Notes under the pieces: generated by a model
The model's database searches: none
The model's input: the letters and a program-made list of their open reading frames with translations, nothing else
Told to the model about the DNA's origin: nothing
Position numbers and translations under genes: made by a program
Source: Flavobacterium sp. N2038
GTDB lineage: Bacteria; Bacteroidota; Bacteroidia; Flavobacteriales; Flavobacteriaceae
NCBI RefSeq assembly: GCF_025947185.1
Contig: NZ_CP110001.1
Span: forward strand, 2,790,001 to 2,854,000
Direction: 5' to 3'
DNA: 64,000 nucleotides
Shown here: in pieces, positions 32,249 to 40,649 of the stretch
How positions within the stretch are numbered: position 1 is the first letter of the stretch
Layout of the letters: every line of letters begins with the position of its first letter

Positions 32249-34036
32249 TTAAGAGTTACTAAACTGAAGATTACTCAAGTTTTTATAAATTCCGTTTTCA
32301 AGATTTATTAGTTCCTGATGCGTTCCTTCTTCTGTAATTACTCCATTATCTAAAACAAGTATTTTATCAGCATTTCTAATGGTTGACAATCTGTGAGCAA
32401 TGATAATGCTGGTTCTTCCTTCCATTAATACTTCCAATGCTTCCTGAACAAGTTTTTCACTTTCACTATCCAAAGATGATGTTGCTTCATCAAGAATTAA
32501 AATACTTGGATTTTTAAGCAATGCTCTTGCAATAGCAATACGCTGGCGTTGTCCGCCTGATAGTTTAACGCCACGTTCTCCAACCAAAGTTTCAAACTTT
32601 TCAGGAAAACCATCTATAAAGTTAAACGCATTTGCTTGTTTAGAAGCAGCTATAATTTCTTCATCTGAAGCATCCGGTTTACCGTAAGCAATATTTTCTT
32701 TGATACTTCCTCCAAACAGAATTACATCTTGAGGAACAATACTCATGTTACCACGAAGATTCTCTAAATCATAGTCATAAATATTTTTTCCATCAACAAG
32801 AATCTCCCCCGAAGTTATATTGTAAAATCGCAATAACAATGAAGAAATTGTTGATTTTCCGGCACCACTTGGGCCAACAATTGCTATTTTTTGTCCAAAT
32901 TCTGCAGAGAAATTTACATCTTTCAAAACCTGAACTTCTTTTCTTGAAGGATAATGAAAAGCAACATTTTTAAAAGCAACATTTCCTTTTATTTTCTCAA
33001 TAGAAGCACGTGGATTTGCATTGATTTCTTCCGGAGTTTCTTCCAATAATTCAAAAACACGCTCGGTTGCACCAACTGCTTTTTGAATCTGCGCATACAT
33101 CTCGGCAATACCTCCAAAAGAAGCCCCTATAAAAGTAGTATAAAGAACAAATGAAATTAAATCTCCAACGCCTTCAACTTCTCCTTTTATAGTCAATGTG
33201 ATTCCGTACCAAACTACGGCCACTACACAACCAAAAAGACACAATATGATAAATGAAGCAAAATAACCTCTGTACTGACCACCTTTGATCGCAATTTTTA
33301 CAATTTCTTTGATTTTATTTTTATAACGCTGAATCTCGTACCATTCATTGGCAAAAGCTTTTACGTTGCTTATTCCTTGTAGAGTTTCTTCAACAATTAC
33401 CTGACTTTCGGCTACTTTATCCTGCGTTTTCTTACCATACTTACGAATAAATCTTCCAAAGATAACTGCAGCAACAGCCACAATAGGAACAATAGCAAGC
33501 ATCATTAAAGTTAGCTTTGGACTGATATTACCTAAGATTACAAAACCTCCAATAATTAAAATAAACTGACGCAAAAATTCTGCAATTGTCGTGGTAAAAG
33601 TGTCCTGCAACTGAGAAATGTCAGCACTAATTCTACTGTTTAATTCTCCTACTCGTTTTTGTGAATAGAATGACATTGGCAGTTTTACTAAATTTTCATA
33701 TAGTGCGAAACGAATATTTGATAATGAATTTTCGGTAAAATTTACAAAAAGCGAAATTCTAAAAAAAGAAAAAATCGCCTGAAGCGTAAGGATAACCATT
33801 AAGCCAACAGCAATTTCGTTTGCTCTGTCCAGGTTTTTATTGGTAACACAGTCAACCAGCATTCCCATTAGTTTAGGAAAGGCGAGGGCAGTGGCACTCG
33901 TTAATAATAAGAAGATCAAACCAAGGAAAAATTTCCATTTATGACCTTTGCCGTATTTAAAAATTCTGAAAGCTTTTTGAAGTGAGTTAGAGTCTAATTT
34001 AGCCTTTGGTAAATCATTTTCTTGAAATCTTGCCAT
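32249..34036 (-). CDS. ABC exporter, fused membrane and ATPase domains (MsbA-like)
   Basis: 595 aa half-transporter. Six transmembrane helices span about 35-320. The ATPase domain has Walker A GPSGAGKST (about 393-401), signature LSGGQRQR (about 498), Walker B ILILDEATS (about 518) and the H-loop IIAHRLST. Such proteins export lipids, peptides or drugs; family alone does not tell which. It works as a dimer in the inner membrane. The gene ends toward proline dehydrogenase. Confidence 0.9.
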   Translation of the reverse strand: MARFQENDLPKAKLDSNSLQKAFRIFKYGKGHKWKFFLGLIFLLLTSATALAFPKLMGMLVDCVTNKNLDRANEIAVGLMVILTLQAIFSFFRISLFVNFTENSLSNIRFALYENLVKLPMSFYSQKRVGELNSRISADISQLQDTFTTTIAEFLRQFILIIGGFVILGNISPKLTLMMLAIVPIVAVAAVIFGRFIRKYGKKTQDKVAESQVIVEETLQGISNVKAFANEWYEIQRYKNKIKEIVKIAIKGGQYRGYFASFIILCLFGCVVAVVWYGITLTIKGEVEGVGDLISFVLYTTFIGASFGGIAEMYAQIQKAVGATERVFELLEETPEEINANPRASIEKIKGNVAFKNVAFHYPSRKEVQVLKDVNFSAEFGQKIAIVGPSGAGKSTISSLLLRFYNITSGEILVDGKNIYDYDLENLRGNMSIVPQDVILFGGSIKENIAYGKPDASDEEIIAASKQANAFNFIDGFPEKFETLVGERGVKLSGGQRQRIAIARALLKNPSILILDEATSSLDSESEKLVQEALEVLMEGRTSIIIAHRLSTIRNADKILVLDNGVITEEGTHQELINLENGIYKNLSNLQFSNS

Positions 34037-34300
34037 TTAAGTATACAATTAAGATATGCAAATGTATGACTATAGCAAATGATTACAAAAGAATATTATG
34101 AATTAGGCTTTCGTATTCTTGTTTTTAACTAAATTTAAATAATTTTTATAATTTTCTTTACTTTTAAGAAGCTGTAAAAGAGTTTACTATAAAATATCTT
34201 TAAAAAGTATTTCATTTTTTTCTAAAATATGCTTGCAAATACAAAATCTAGGTGTACATTTGCACTCGCAATCACATAACGATAGCAACCTAGTAAAATA

Positions 34301-34378
34301 GGGCGATTAGCTCAGCTGGTTCAGAGCACCTCGTTTACACCGAGGGGGTCGGGGGTTCGAACCCCTCATCGCCCACCA
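34301..34378 (+). tRNA. tRNA-Val(UAC), copy 1
   Basis: GGGCGATTAGCTCAGCTGGT opens the gene and GCCCACCA ends it, with encoded CCA. The acceptor GGGCGAT pairs with ATCGCCC, the anticodon stem is CCTCG/CGAGG around TTTACAC (anticodon UAC, Val), and the T arm is GGGGGTTCGAACCCC. A promoter lies 39 bp upstream and a GAAA-loop terminator follows. Confidence 0.97.
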
Positions 34379-34380
34379 AG

Positions 34381-34406
34381 AAACTCCTTAAGAAATTAAG
34401 GAGTTT
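34381..34406 (+). terminator. GAAA-tetraloop terminator of tRNA-Val copy 1
   Basis: AAACTCCTTAA (34381-34391) and TTAAGGAGTTT (34396-34406) flank a GAAA loop and are followed by T7. The same terminator appears at 37742, 38747 and, with changes, 41832 and 45029. Confidence 0.85.
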
Positions 34407-34462
34407 TTTTTATGCTATAACTTTCAGATCTTTCGATTTAGATTTGTGATTCAAAGCACTCT

Positions 34463-34534
34463 GATTTTTCGTCGGAAGTGGTCGGGGGTCGAACCTTCCG
34501 ATGAAAAATCGGAACAAGCTATCATCGCCCACAA
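34463..34534 (+). pseudogene. tRNA-like 3' remnant with 16-bp hairpin, copy 1
   Basis: GATTTTTCGTCGGAAG (34463-34478) pairs with CTTCCGATGAAAAATC (34495-34510), one wobble pair, around TGGTCGGGGGTCGAAC, which is close to the T-arm of tRNA-Val. Eleven bases later comes ATCATCGCCCACAAAA (34521-34536), nearly the acceptor end of tRNA-Val. It looks like a degenerated second tRNA invaded by a palindrome. Confidence 0.5.
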
Positions 34535-34579
34535 AATTTAAAAAACTCCAAAATCATATGACTTTGGAGTTTTTCATTA

Positions 34580-36046
34580 TTACTTAGTAGTTATTAAGAC
34601 TTTAGTATTCAAATTATCTCGGGTCATGATTACCGAATTTAATTTTCCATCTTTAAAATCAAACTGTAGTAAGTTAGGATAGTCGGTAATTTTAAATAAG
34701 CCATTTTTTAGATACACGAGTTCAAAATCATTTTTCCCTTTAAAATGGTCCAACAACATAGATTCAACATAAAGGCGGTTATTTCTCTCTACAATTTTGG
34801 TTTCTACTCCTTGCCCGTATAGGAAATCGTCATAAGTCCCAATTAGTTTTTCTTTTAGCGCTAATGGCATTTCCTGAGTACTTATAGTAACTGCTTTATT
34901 GTTCCAATCCATCAGCTTCAGAATTGTTTTCTGAGTGTGGCCCATTACAGGAAAACGATTCGGTTTTTCGCCATTAGCCAGAAATACAAAACCATTTCCA
35001 TCTGTCATGGTAGCGGCAACAGTACCACCAACTCCGGTATTGGAACCGTTGCATAAAAACCAGTCATAGTTATTGTAACCAAATGACTTTTGCCATCCGT
35101 AGCTCCAGCCTCCAACAGCATTTTTCAGAGCGGTTACTGCTGTTACTTTTTCTGCCACATTATGAGAAATTACTTTGTTGTTTTTGTTGCGTAAGGCATT
35201 TTGCATTTCGATTGCCAATTTAGCTAAATCAGTAGGAGTAGACCACATTCCTGATGGTCCAACTTGTGGCGTAATTGGCAAACCTGTTTTAATCACTTTT
35301 CCGTCTTTATCATGAACAAGAGCCACATTTGTTAGAAATCCCTTCTCATTTGGCTGAATCATTGTGGTGTTTTTCAAACCAAGAGGCGAAAAAATGTATG
35401 CTGACGCAAGTTCTGCCATAGATTTATTAAACGTGTCTTCTAATGCCATTTGAACAATTGTATAACCGCCGCCACTATATCGCCAATCAGTTCCCGGTGT
35501 AAACAAAAATTCTATTTCTTTGTCATATCTTGGTATCTGACCTAAAAGACTTTGTTTTAACGTCGGGATTACTTCTCCCTCATAATGATCTTCAAAACCG
35601 TCCTGAGATGTACCAGCGGTATGATTTAAAAATTGTCTCCACGTTGGACTATTATTTTCAGTAAACTTGCTTTTTGGTAAATGCCAGCGTTTTAAGAAAG
35701 GATCTATTGGATCATCTAAATTAAGTAATCCTTTCTCTTCAAGCATAAAACATAGAAGCGCCGTAATTGGTTTTGAAATTGAAGCTGTAGAAAAAGCTGT
35801 ATTCTGATCTATTTTTTCTTTAGAGTCTATTGATTTTACACCAAATTGTTTTGAATATACAATCTCGTAATTTTCAAAAACCACAACACTAAAACCGGCC
35901 AGTTTATATTTTTCTAATTGATTGTCAATATTTAAACTATCAGTCAGAAAGCTATAGTTTGTCTTTTTTGTCAGCGCCTTATGGCTTGTCTGGCAATTTG
36001 CATTTGTTACTATAAGAAGTAGTACTAAGTAGATAATATTTTTCAT
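34580..36046 (-). CDS. exported serine hydrolase, beta-lactamase family
   Basis: 488 aa. Signal peptide MKNIIYLVLLLIVTNANCQ, cleaved before T or lipidated at C18. The catalytic SxxK motif is S89-I-S-K92 in FSTASISKPIT, with a Tyr-x-Gly motif YSGGGY (about 187-192). Family members are penicillin-binding-protein-like esterases, D-aminopeptidases or real beta-lactamases; the length and C-terminal ~100-aa beta domain (SVIMTRDNLN) fit AmpC-type esterases. It is one of two genes between the duplicated tRNA-Val blocks. Confidence 0.8.
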   Translation of the reverse strand: MKNIIYLVLLLIVTNANCQTSHKALTKKTNYSFLTDSLNIDNQLEKYKLAGFSVVVFENYEIVYSKQFGVKSIDSKEKIDQNTAFSTASISKPITALLCFMLEEKGLLNLDDPIDPFLKRWHLPKSKFTENNSPTWRQFLNHTAGTSQDGFEDHYEGEVIPTLKQSLLGQIPRYDKEIEFLFTPGTDWRYSGGGYTIVQMALEDTFNKSMAELASAYIFSPLGLKNTTMIQPNEKGFLTNVALVHDKDGKVIKTGLPITPQVGPSGMWSTPTDLAKLAIEMQNALRNKNNKVISHNVAEKVTAVTALKNAVGGWSYGWQKSFGYNNYDWFLCNGSNTGVGGTVAATMTDGNGFVFLANGEKPNRFPVMGHTQKTILKLMDWNNKAVTISTQEMPLALKEKLIGTYDDFLYGQGVETKIVERNNRLYVESMLLDHFKGKNDFELVYLKNGLFKITDYPNLLQFDFKDGKLNSVIMTRDNLNTKVLITTK

Positions 36047-36198
36047 GGTATCGAATTTTGGTTAAAAATTTATTTCGATACAAAGATGCGGAAGGAGTCA
36101 GTCCTGTGCGACCGAATGAAAAGATTCGAACGCATTTGTCTGAAAAAACAAGTACGAATCGTTTCAATCAGAAGTACGAGTAATTACAAAAAACTGAA

Positions 36199-37338
36199 TT
36201 AGAACTGTTTACGATAGGAAGTTGGTGTGTTTCCTGTATGTTTTTTAAAAGCGGTGTTAAAAGAAGATTTTGAATTAAACCCAACTTCATATAAGATTTC
36301 AAGAATTGTTACTTTACTTTTTGTATCGTCTTTTAAAATATCCATCGCATTTTCTATTCGGTACGTATTAACGAAATCGTAAAAATGCTGTTCTAATTTA
36401 TGATTGATTAAAAGAGATAAATCACGAACAGGGATTTTAATCCCTTTAGAAACATCCTGAATCGTTAGCGAAGGATTAAGAAATGGTTTTTCTTCACTCA
36501 TATATTGCTGCAGTTTCAATAACTCTCCATTATAAACCTCTTCATTTACAGCTGTGGATGCATTAACTTTTTCCTCAGAAACAATATCTTTTACCAGTTT
36601 TAATTTTGAATCAATATTTCTGAATAAATCAGGATTATTTAATGCCTTAAATAAATACCAGCAAATAATAAAGGGCTGTAATACCTGAATTCCAACTTTT
36701 ATCCACTCAGAGATATCCGGGTATTCTGAAAACTTAAAAATATTTTTTACTATAGCAACCACATACAAGATGGAGAGAAGAGTCGTAAACTGAAATAACC
36801 AATTATAGGAATTAATATGGGTACCGGCATTATTTTCAACATACAGTTTTTTTGCTTTTTTTAATAACATAAAAATGGCCGCAAAATAAACAATGATCTG
36901 TAAATGTATTAAAACATGAATAAACTGCAATTCGATCATATTTCTACGATTTACAATAAAATCCATTTTTGCAGCAGCATCCACGGCATAGAAACGCGGT
37001 ACTAAAGCAGCATTTACAATTAAAAACGGAACTGCATGAAGGAGATATTGGGGCTTAAATCTGAAATCAGAATAAGAAACGGATAATACATACAGGTAAA
37101 AAACCGGGATTTGAAAAAATGCAAATGTAGTTCTGAATATTCCCAGATTTGAAGGCCCATCGGATATTAATGCAAAGAAAGGTTCACTTGCATCTATTGC
37201 ATTTATGAACAGAAAAACAGCAAAAAGAATGTTACTTGTTTTGTCTTTTGTTTTAACTGTAAGCAGAAAAAATATAAGCAATAATGAAATGACCGAAGTA
37301 ATTATGGTTGCAACAATTAATAAATTAATTTTATCCAT
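36199..37338 (-). CDS. membrane-bound AraC-family transcriptional regulator
   Basis: 379 aa. About seven transmembrane helices cover residues 1-230 (LLIVATIITSVISLLLIFFLL onward), then a linker and a C-terminal AraC double HTH (ENAMDILKDDTKSKVTILEI, VGFNSKSSFNTAFKKHTGNTPTSYRKQF). Such 7TM-AraC proteins are common in Flavobacteria. It is divergent from nothing and lies 152 bp upstream of the serine hydrolase on the same strand, so it may regulate it. It is inside the segment bounded by the tRNA-Val blocks. Confidence 0.8.
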   Translation of the reverse strand: MDKINLLIVATIITSVISLLLIFFLLTVKTKDKTSNILFAVFLFINAIDASEPFFALISDGPSNLGIFRTTFAFFQIPVFYLYVLSVSYSDFRFKPQYLLHAVPFLIVNAALVPRFYAVDAAAKMDFIVNRRNMIELQFIHVLIHLQIIVYFAAIFMLLKKAKKLYVENNAGTHINSYNWLFQFTTLLSILYVVAIVKNIFKFSEYPDISEWIKVGIQVLQPFIICWYLFKALNNPDLFRNIDSKLKLVKDIVSEEKVNASTAVNEEVYNGELLKLQQYMSEEKPFLNPSLTIQDVSKGIKIPVRDLSLLINHKLEQHFYDFVNTYRIENAMDILKDDTKSKVTILEILYEVGFNSKSSFNTAFKKHTGNTPTSYRKQF

Positions 37339-37577
37339 TTCTGTTTTTTGGTGGTATTTTTAGGGTTAATAGTTATTAAAGGCGAATATAAGAAATATTA
37401 TTACTACAATATTAGCGACTTTTTTTGAAATTGAAATAGGAAGAATAAATATAAAAACCTGCTAAAACACAAAAAAAGATTTAAAACAATGTGCCTAAAA
37501 GGATGCCAATTAAAATTGGAATGTACAAAAAGTGCCATACAGCGCCGGTAAGTACGATTATGCATAATTATTTGATT
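37339..37577. other. intergenic stretch before the second tRNA block
   Basis: AT-rich with no strong gene. On the minus strand 37481-37567 reads as a hydrophobic 28-residue piece (IIVLTGAVWHFLYIPILIGI then LLGTLF and a stop), which could be the last fragment of a membrane-protein gene cut by the duplicated block; this may be chance, since T-rich sequence is hydrophobic when read. Confidence 0.25.
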
Positions 37578-37661
37578 TTTTTTCTAAAAAGACTTGCAAA
37601 TACAAAATCTAGCTGTATATTTGCACTCGCAATCACAAAATGATAGCAGCCTAATAAAATA

Positions 37662-37739
37662 GGGCGATTAGCTCAGCTGGTTCAGAGCACCTCGTTTACA
37701 CCGAGGGGGTCGGGGGTTCGAACCCCTCATCGCCCACCA
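37662..37739 (+). tRNA. tRNA-Val(UAC), copy 2
   Basis: Identical to the first tRNA-Val over the 78 bases, including UAC anticodon and encoded CCA. It is preceded 38 bp upstream by a -7 box TATATTTG with TTG at a 19-bp spacing and followed by the same GAAA-loop terminator. Confidence 0.97.
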
Positions 37740-37741
37740 AG

Positions 37742-37767
37742 AAACTCCTTAAGAAATTAAGGAGTTT
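37742..37767 (+). terminator. GAAA-tetraloop terminator of tRNA-Val copy 2
   Basis: AAACTCCTTAA (37742-37752), GAAA, TTAAGGAGTTT (37757-37767), T-run. Identical to the terminator of copy 1. Confidence 0.85.
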
Positions 37768-37822
37768 TTTTTATGCTATAACTTTCCGATCTTTCGATTT
37801 AGATTTAAGATTCAAAGTATTC

Positions 37823-37894
37823 CGATTTTTCATCAGAATTGATTGGAGGTTCGAACCTTCTAACGGAAAATCGGAACAAACTATCATCGCCCAC
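37823..37894 (+). pseudogene. tRNA-like 3' remnant, copy 2
   Basis: GATTTTTCATCAGAA (about 37824) faces TTCTAACGGAAAATC with mismatches, the loop carrying GGAGGTTCGAACC (a T-arm-like segment); ATCATCGCCCACAAAA follows at about 37883. Relative to copy 1 the stem has lost several pairs, so it is probably not under strong selection. Confidence 0.45.
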
Positions 37895-38138
37895 AAAATT
37901 CCAAAAACTCCAAAGCCATATGATTTTGGAGTTTTTTGCTTTATATTCATTTCATCATCTTATTTAGTGAAATCAAGAATAGATCCGCCATTTGTCATAA
38001 TTTAGAGATTTCAGCTTACTTCAAAGACAGTTTAATGTGCAGGAAAATTGTATTTATTTTAACTTGAACCCTAGATATTATTAACAGTTCCTAAAGCAAA
38101 TTATTCTATGTTTGATCTTAACAATCAAACTCTATTTT

Positions 38139-38678
38139 ATGAAAAAAAAGTACTTAATTATTCCCATGTTATTTTCGGTTTTTGTTGTAAATGCACAAAA
38201 TGACAACTCTGAGAATGAGAAAAAAAATGAATTAAAATTAAATGTAATACTCCCTCTAATTGGCAGTTCAGTTGAAGGAACTTATGAAAGAAACTTAAAC
38301 AGTAAGTCATCCCTGGGTGTTACGGGTTTATATGCATTTAATGATAGCAAAAACGAGGATATGAATTACTCTGTATCGCCCTATTACAGAAGATACTTTG
38401 GAAAGAAATTTGCTTCTGGCTTTTTTGCCGAAGGATTTGGAATGTTAAGTTCAATTGATGGAAAAAAAATATACACATCAGAAGATCATTCAATTTACAC
38501 AGAGAATCCCGATGTTATTGATTTTTCACTTGGAATTGGTTTAGGAAGTAAGTGGGTTACCAAAAGTGGAATTATATTTGAAGTTAACGCTGGTTGGGGA
38601 AAACTATTATTTAATGCTGATAAGACTGATCATACCCAAGTTGCAAGATTTGGCTTTCATGTAGGCTATAGATTCTAA
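38139..38678 (+). CDS. exported outer-membrane beta-barrel-like protein
   Basis: 179 aa from the ATG at 38139 (the frame extends to 38112, but MKKKYLIIPMLFSVFVVNAQ is the signal peptide). The mature part has alternating strands (LKLNVILPLIGSSVEGTYER, LGVTGLYAF, SPYYRRYFGKKFASGFFAEGF, IDFSLGIGLGSKWVTKSGIIFEV, RFGFHVGYRF), ending with an aromatic residue as outer-membrane barrels do. This is a DUF3575-like short barrel. Function not known; a GAAA-loop terminator follows. Confidence 0.65.
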   Translation: MKKKYLIIPMLFSVFVVNAQNDNSENEKKNELKLNVILPLIGSSVEGTYERNLNSKSSLGVTGLYAFNDSKNEDMNYSVSPYYRRYFGKKFASGFFAEGFGMLSSIDGKKIYTSEDHSIYTENPDVIDFSLGIGLGSKWVTKSGIIFEVNAGWGKLLFNADKTDHTQVARFGFHVGYRF

Positions 38679-38746
38679 AACAATAATTGAATACTTTTTT
38701 TTGGAACGTCTAGTATAATGATTACAATTCCTGACACTCCACAAAA

Positions 38747-38772
38747 AAACTCCTTAAGAAATTAAGGAGTTT
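38747..38772 (+). terminator. GAAA-tetraloop terminator
   Basis: AAACTCCTTAA, GAAA, TTAAGGAGTTT and a long T-run, the same hairpin as after both tRNA genes, here downstream of the barrel-protein gene. Confidence 0.85.
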
Positions 38773-38839
38773 TTTTTTATTTTTTATTGCCCTGAATACA
38801 TGCTATAAATGAATTATTCTATATTCTATACTGCACACA

Positions 38840-40318
38840 TTAGAGCAATTCTTTTAATACTTTTTTACCATTTTCATTATCCGGATTTAATTCAACCGAT
38901 TTTTGATACATCTTAATTGCATCCTCTTTTTTACCACTTTGGAGTAATGCCTCCCCATAGCTATCATATATATTTGAGCTATTTGGAAAAATTAATGCTG
39001 CTGCAGCAAATGTTTGCAAAGAATTGTCTGTTTTTTGAAGTCTAAGAAATTGATACCCCAATCTATTAAAATCTCTTTCTGTGGCTTCGTAGCTGTCTGG
39101 CTTTTTTAAATATTCTTCAATTAACTGATTTGCTTTTTCTTTGTTCCCACTTTCAAGCAAACTGCCATAAACTCTCGAAAGGCTTTGCAAAGGCATTTTA
39201 TAAGGCTTATTATCAATTAATTTCAAAACTTCATTGGCTGTAACAAAAACCGGACTTGCTGTATTAGACAGCAAAACAACAGTCTGGTTTCTAGTAATAT
39301 TATGCATCAAAATTGACGTAAGTCCGGTATTGAGCCCATCGTGAAAAACTATTTTTTCATTACTATCATTAGTGTATATCTGCCAGCCCAAACCATAGGC
39401 AATCTCTTTATCTTCAAAGCGATAAGAAGCAATTTTTCCATCATTAAGTTTTGACGGTGTCAGCGCTTCTTCTAATTCTTTCTTGTTTAAAATCTGATAA
39501 CTAAATAATGCTTTTTGGTACTTCTGTAAATCTACAGCCGTGCTTACAATACCACCGGGTCCATAGAAATTGCTTTTCTCATCTATTAAAAGAGTTTCTT
39601 TTAAGGTTTGAACATTTACTACGTTCGTCGAATAAAAGTTTGGATAAGTGTACAATTCTACTTGATTCTGTTCTTTTAACTTTCTATTCTTAGGGAGAAA
39701 TGAATCTTTCATTTTAGCAGGGCCGAAAATATTTTGCGCTAAATAATCTCTAAAATCAATTCCTGTTATTCTTTCTACTATTAATGCAGCAAGACAGAAA
39801 TTAACATTATTATATTCCCATTTGTCTCCCGGAGCAAATGAAAGCGGAACTTTATTTTCAATTAATGCCGGTATAATATCTTCATTAGAGAAAATTTTCT
39901 CCGGCTTTTCTTTTATTGCATTATCAAATAAACGGTAGTATTGCGTCAATCCGGAAGTATTGCTTATCAGATGTTTAATACTAACATTTGGATAAGGAAA
40001 ATTCAGAAGATATTTCTGCACCGGATCATCAATATTCAATTTTCCTTTTTGTTTAAGCTGCAATATGGCTACCGCAGTAAACGTTTTTGAGATGGATGCA
40101 ATTGGAAATTGAGACTTTTCATTGATTTTTTCTTTCTTCTCGATATTAGAATATCCATAAGAATTAGAAAAGGTGTTTTCTCCTGATTTAGCAATTAATA
40201 CACTGCCATTAAAAAGATTATTTTTAGCAAGTGCTGAAAAGAAATCATTTATTTCTTGTCCGGAAACTTTACAGCTCAAGATAAATGCTACTAAAATAAG
40301 AACAATTTGTTTATTCAT
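38840..40318 (-). CDS. exported serine hydrolase with C-terminal TPR region
   Basis: 492 aa. The N-terminus MNKQIVLILVAFILSCKVSGQ is a signal, with C16 as a possible lipidation site. The catalytic SxxK is S75-I-S-K78 in FPIASISKTF; YNNVNFCLAALIV (about 165) supplies the Tyr motif and VFHDGLNTG (about 330) the third motif. The C-terminal 110 aa (LLESGNKEKANQLIEEYL, NIYDSYGEALLQSGKKEDAI, KMYQKSVELNPDN) are TPR-like. The ATG lies 2 bp from ten TCAA units, so expression may vary in phase. It is a second paralogue in addition to 34580-36046. Confidence 0.8.
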   Translation of the reverse strand: MNKQIVLILVAFILSCKVSGQEINDFFSALAKNNLFNGSVLIAKSGENTFSNSYGYSNIEKKEKINEKSQFPIASISKTFTAVAILQLKQKGKLNIDDPVQKYLLNFPYPNVSIKHLISNTSGLTQYYRLFDNAIKEKPEKIFSNEDIIPALIENKVPLSFAPGDKWEYNNVNFCLAALIVERITGIDFRDYLAQNIFGPAKMKDSFLPKNRKLKEQNQVELYTYPNFYSTNVVNVQTLKETLLIDEKSNFYGPGGIVSTAVDLQKYQKALFSYQILNKKELEEALTPSKLNDGKIASYRFEDKEIAYGLGWQIYTNDSNEKIVFHDGLNTGLTSILMHNITRNQTVVLLSNTASPVFVTANEVLKLIDNKPYKMPLQSLSRVYGSLLESGNKEKANQLIEEYLKKPDSYEATERDFNRLGYQFLRLQKTDNSLQTFAAAALIFPNSSNIYDSYGEALLQSGKKEDAIKMYQKSVELNPDNENGKKVLKELL

Positions 40319-40362
<44 letters not shown>

Positions 40363-40405
40363 TGCAACTAAGATATGAAATATTATTACTACAACTAATT
40401 TTTAG

Positions 40406-40537
40406 ATTTATATCTGCCAGAAGTTAAGCAGTAAGGATGCTGTGGGTTTTGAATCCGGATTTAATTCCAGTAGTACATTTTATAGTTCATTTAAAAAAAT
40501 CACAGGTACTACACCTTCAAACTACCAAAAAGAGTGA
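40406..40537 (+). pseudogene. 3' remnant of an AraC-family regulator gene
   Basis: The frame ending with TGA at 40535-40537 encodes LSSKDAVGFESGFNSSSTF then YSSFKKITGTTPSNYQKE, the second half of an AraC DNA-binding domain (the conserved GFNSSSTFYSSFKK-TPSxYRK pattern). Upstream it runs into a stop at 40403, so only about 44 codons remain. It follows the (TTGA)10 tract. The intact AraC gene of the tRNA-flanked segment (36199) has the same type of end, so this may be a relic of a second hydrolase/AraC pair. Confidence 0.7.
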
Positions 40538-40649
40538 TTTCCAGTCCGAAATTATAAATCCGTACTCCTGGATTATTAACTCAGACCGATTTAAAATTTA
40601 CTCCATATAATTTTGAAAAACATTTTTAAAACCATTAAAATCAACGTTT

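Larger units (their letters stand above)
34217..34574 (+). repeat. tRNA-Val block, copy 1 (direct repeat of 37578-37936)
   Basis: About 360 bp containing promoter TTG (34233)-N19-TACATTTG (34255-34262), tRNA-Val, a GAAA-loop terminator (34381-34406), a hairpin with tRNA-like 3' remnant (34463-34534) and a second terminator (34541-34574). The same series, about 90 percent identical, is repeated at 37578-37936, 3361 bp away. The block limits two genes in between. Confidence 0.8.
37578..37936 (+). repeat. tRNA-Val block, copy 2
   Basis: Repeat of 34217-34574: promoter TTG (37594)-N19-TATATTTG (37616-37623), tRNA-Val, GAAA-loop terminator (37742-37767), hairpin with tRNA remnant (37823-37894) and second terminator (37903-37936). 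Differences are scattered substitutions outside the tRNA, so both copies have diverged for some time. Confidence 0.8.

Noticed and set aside
34217-37936. Integrative element with integrase
   Set aside because: No recombinase, excisionase or phage gene between or beside the tRNA-Val blocks; the enclosed genes are ordinary.
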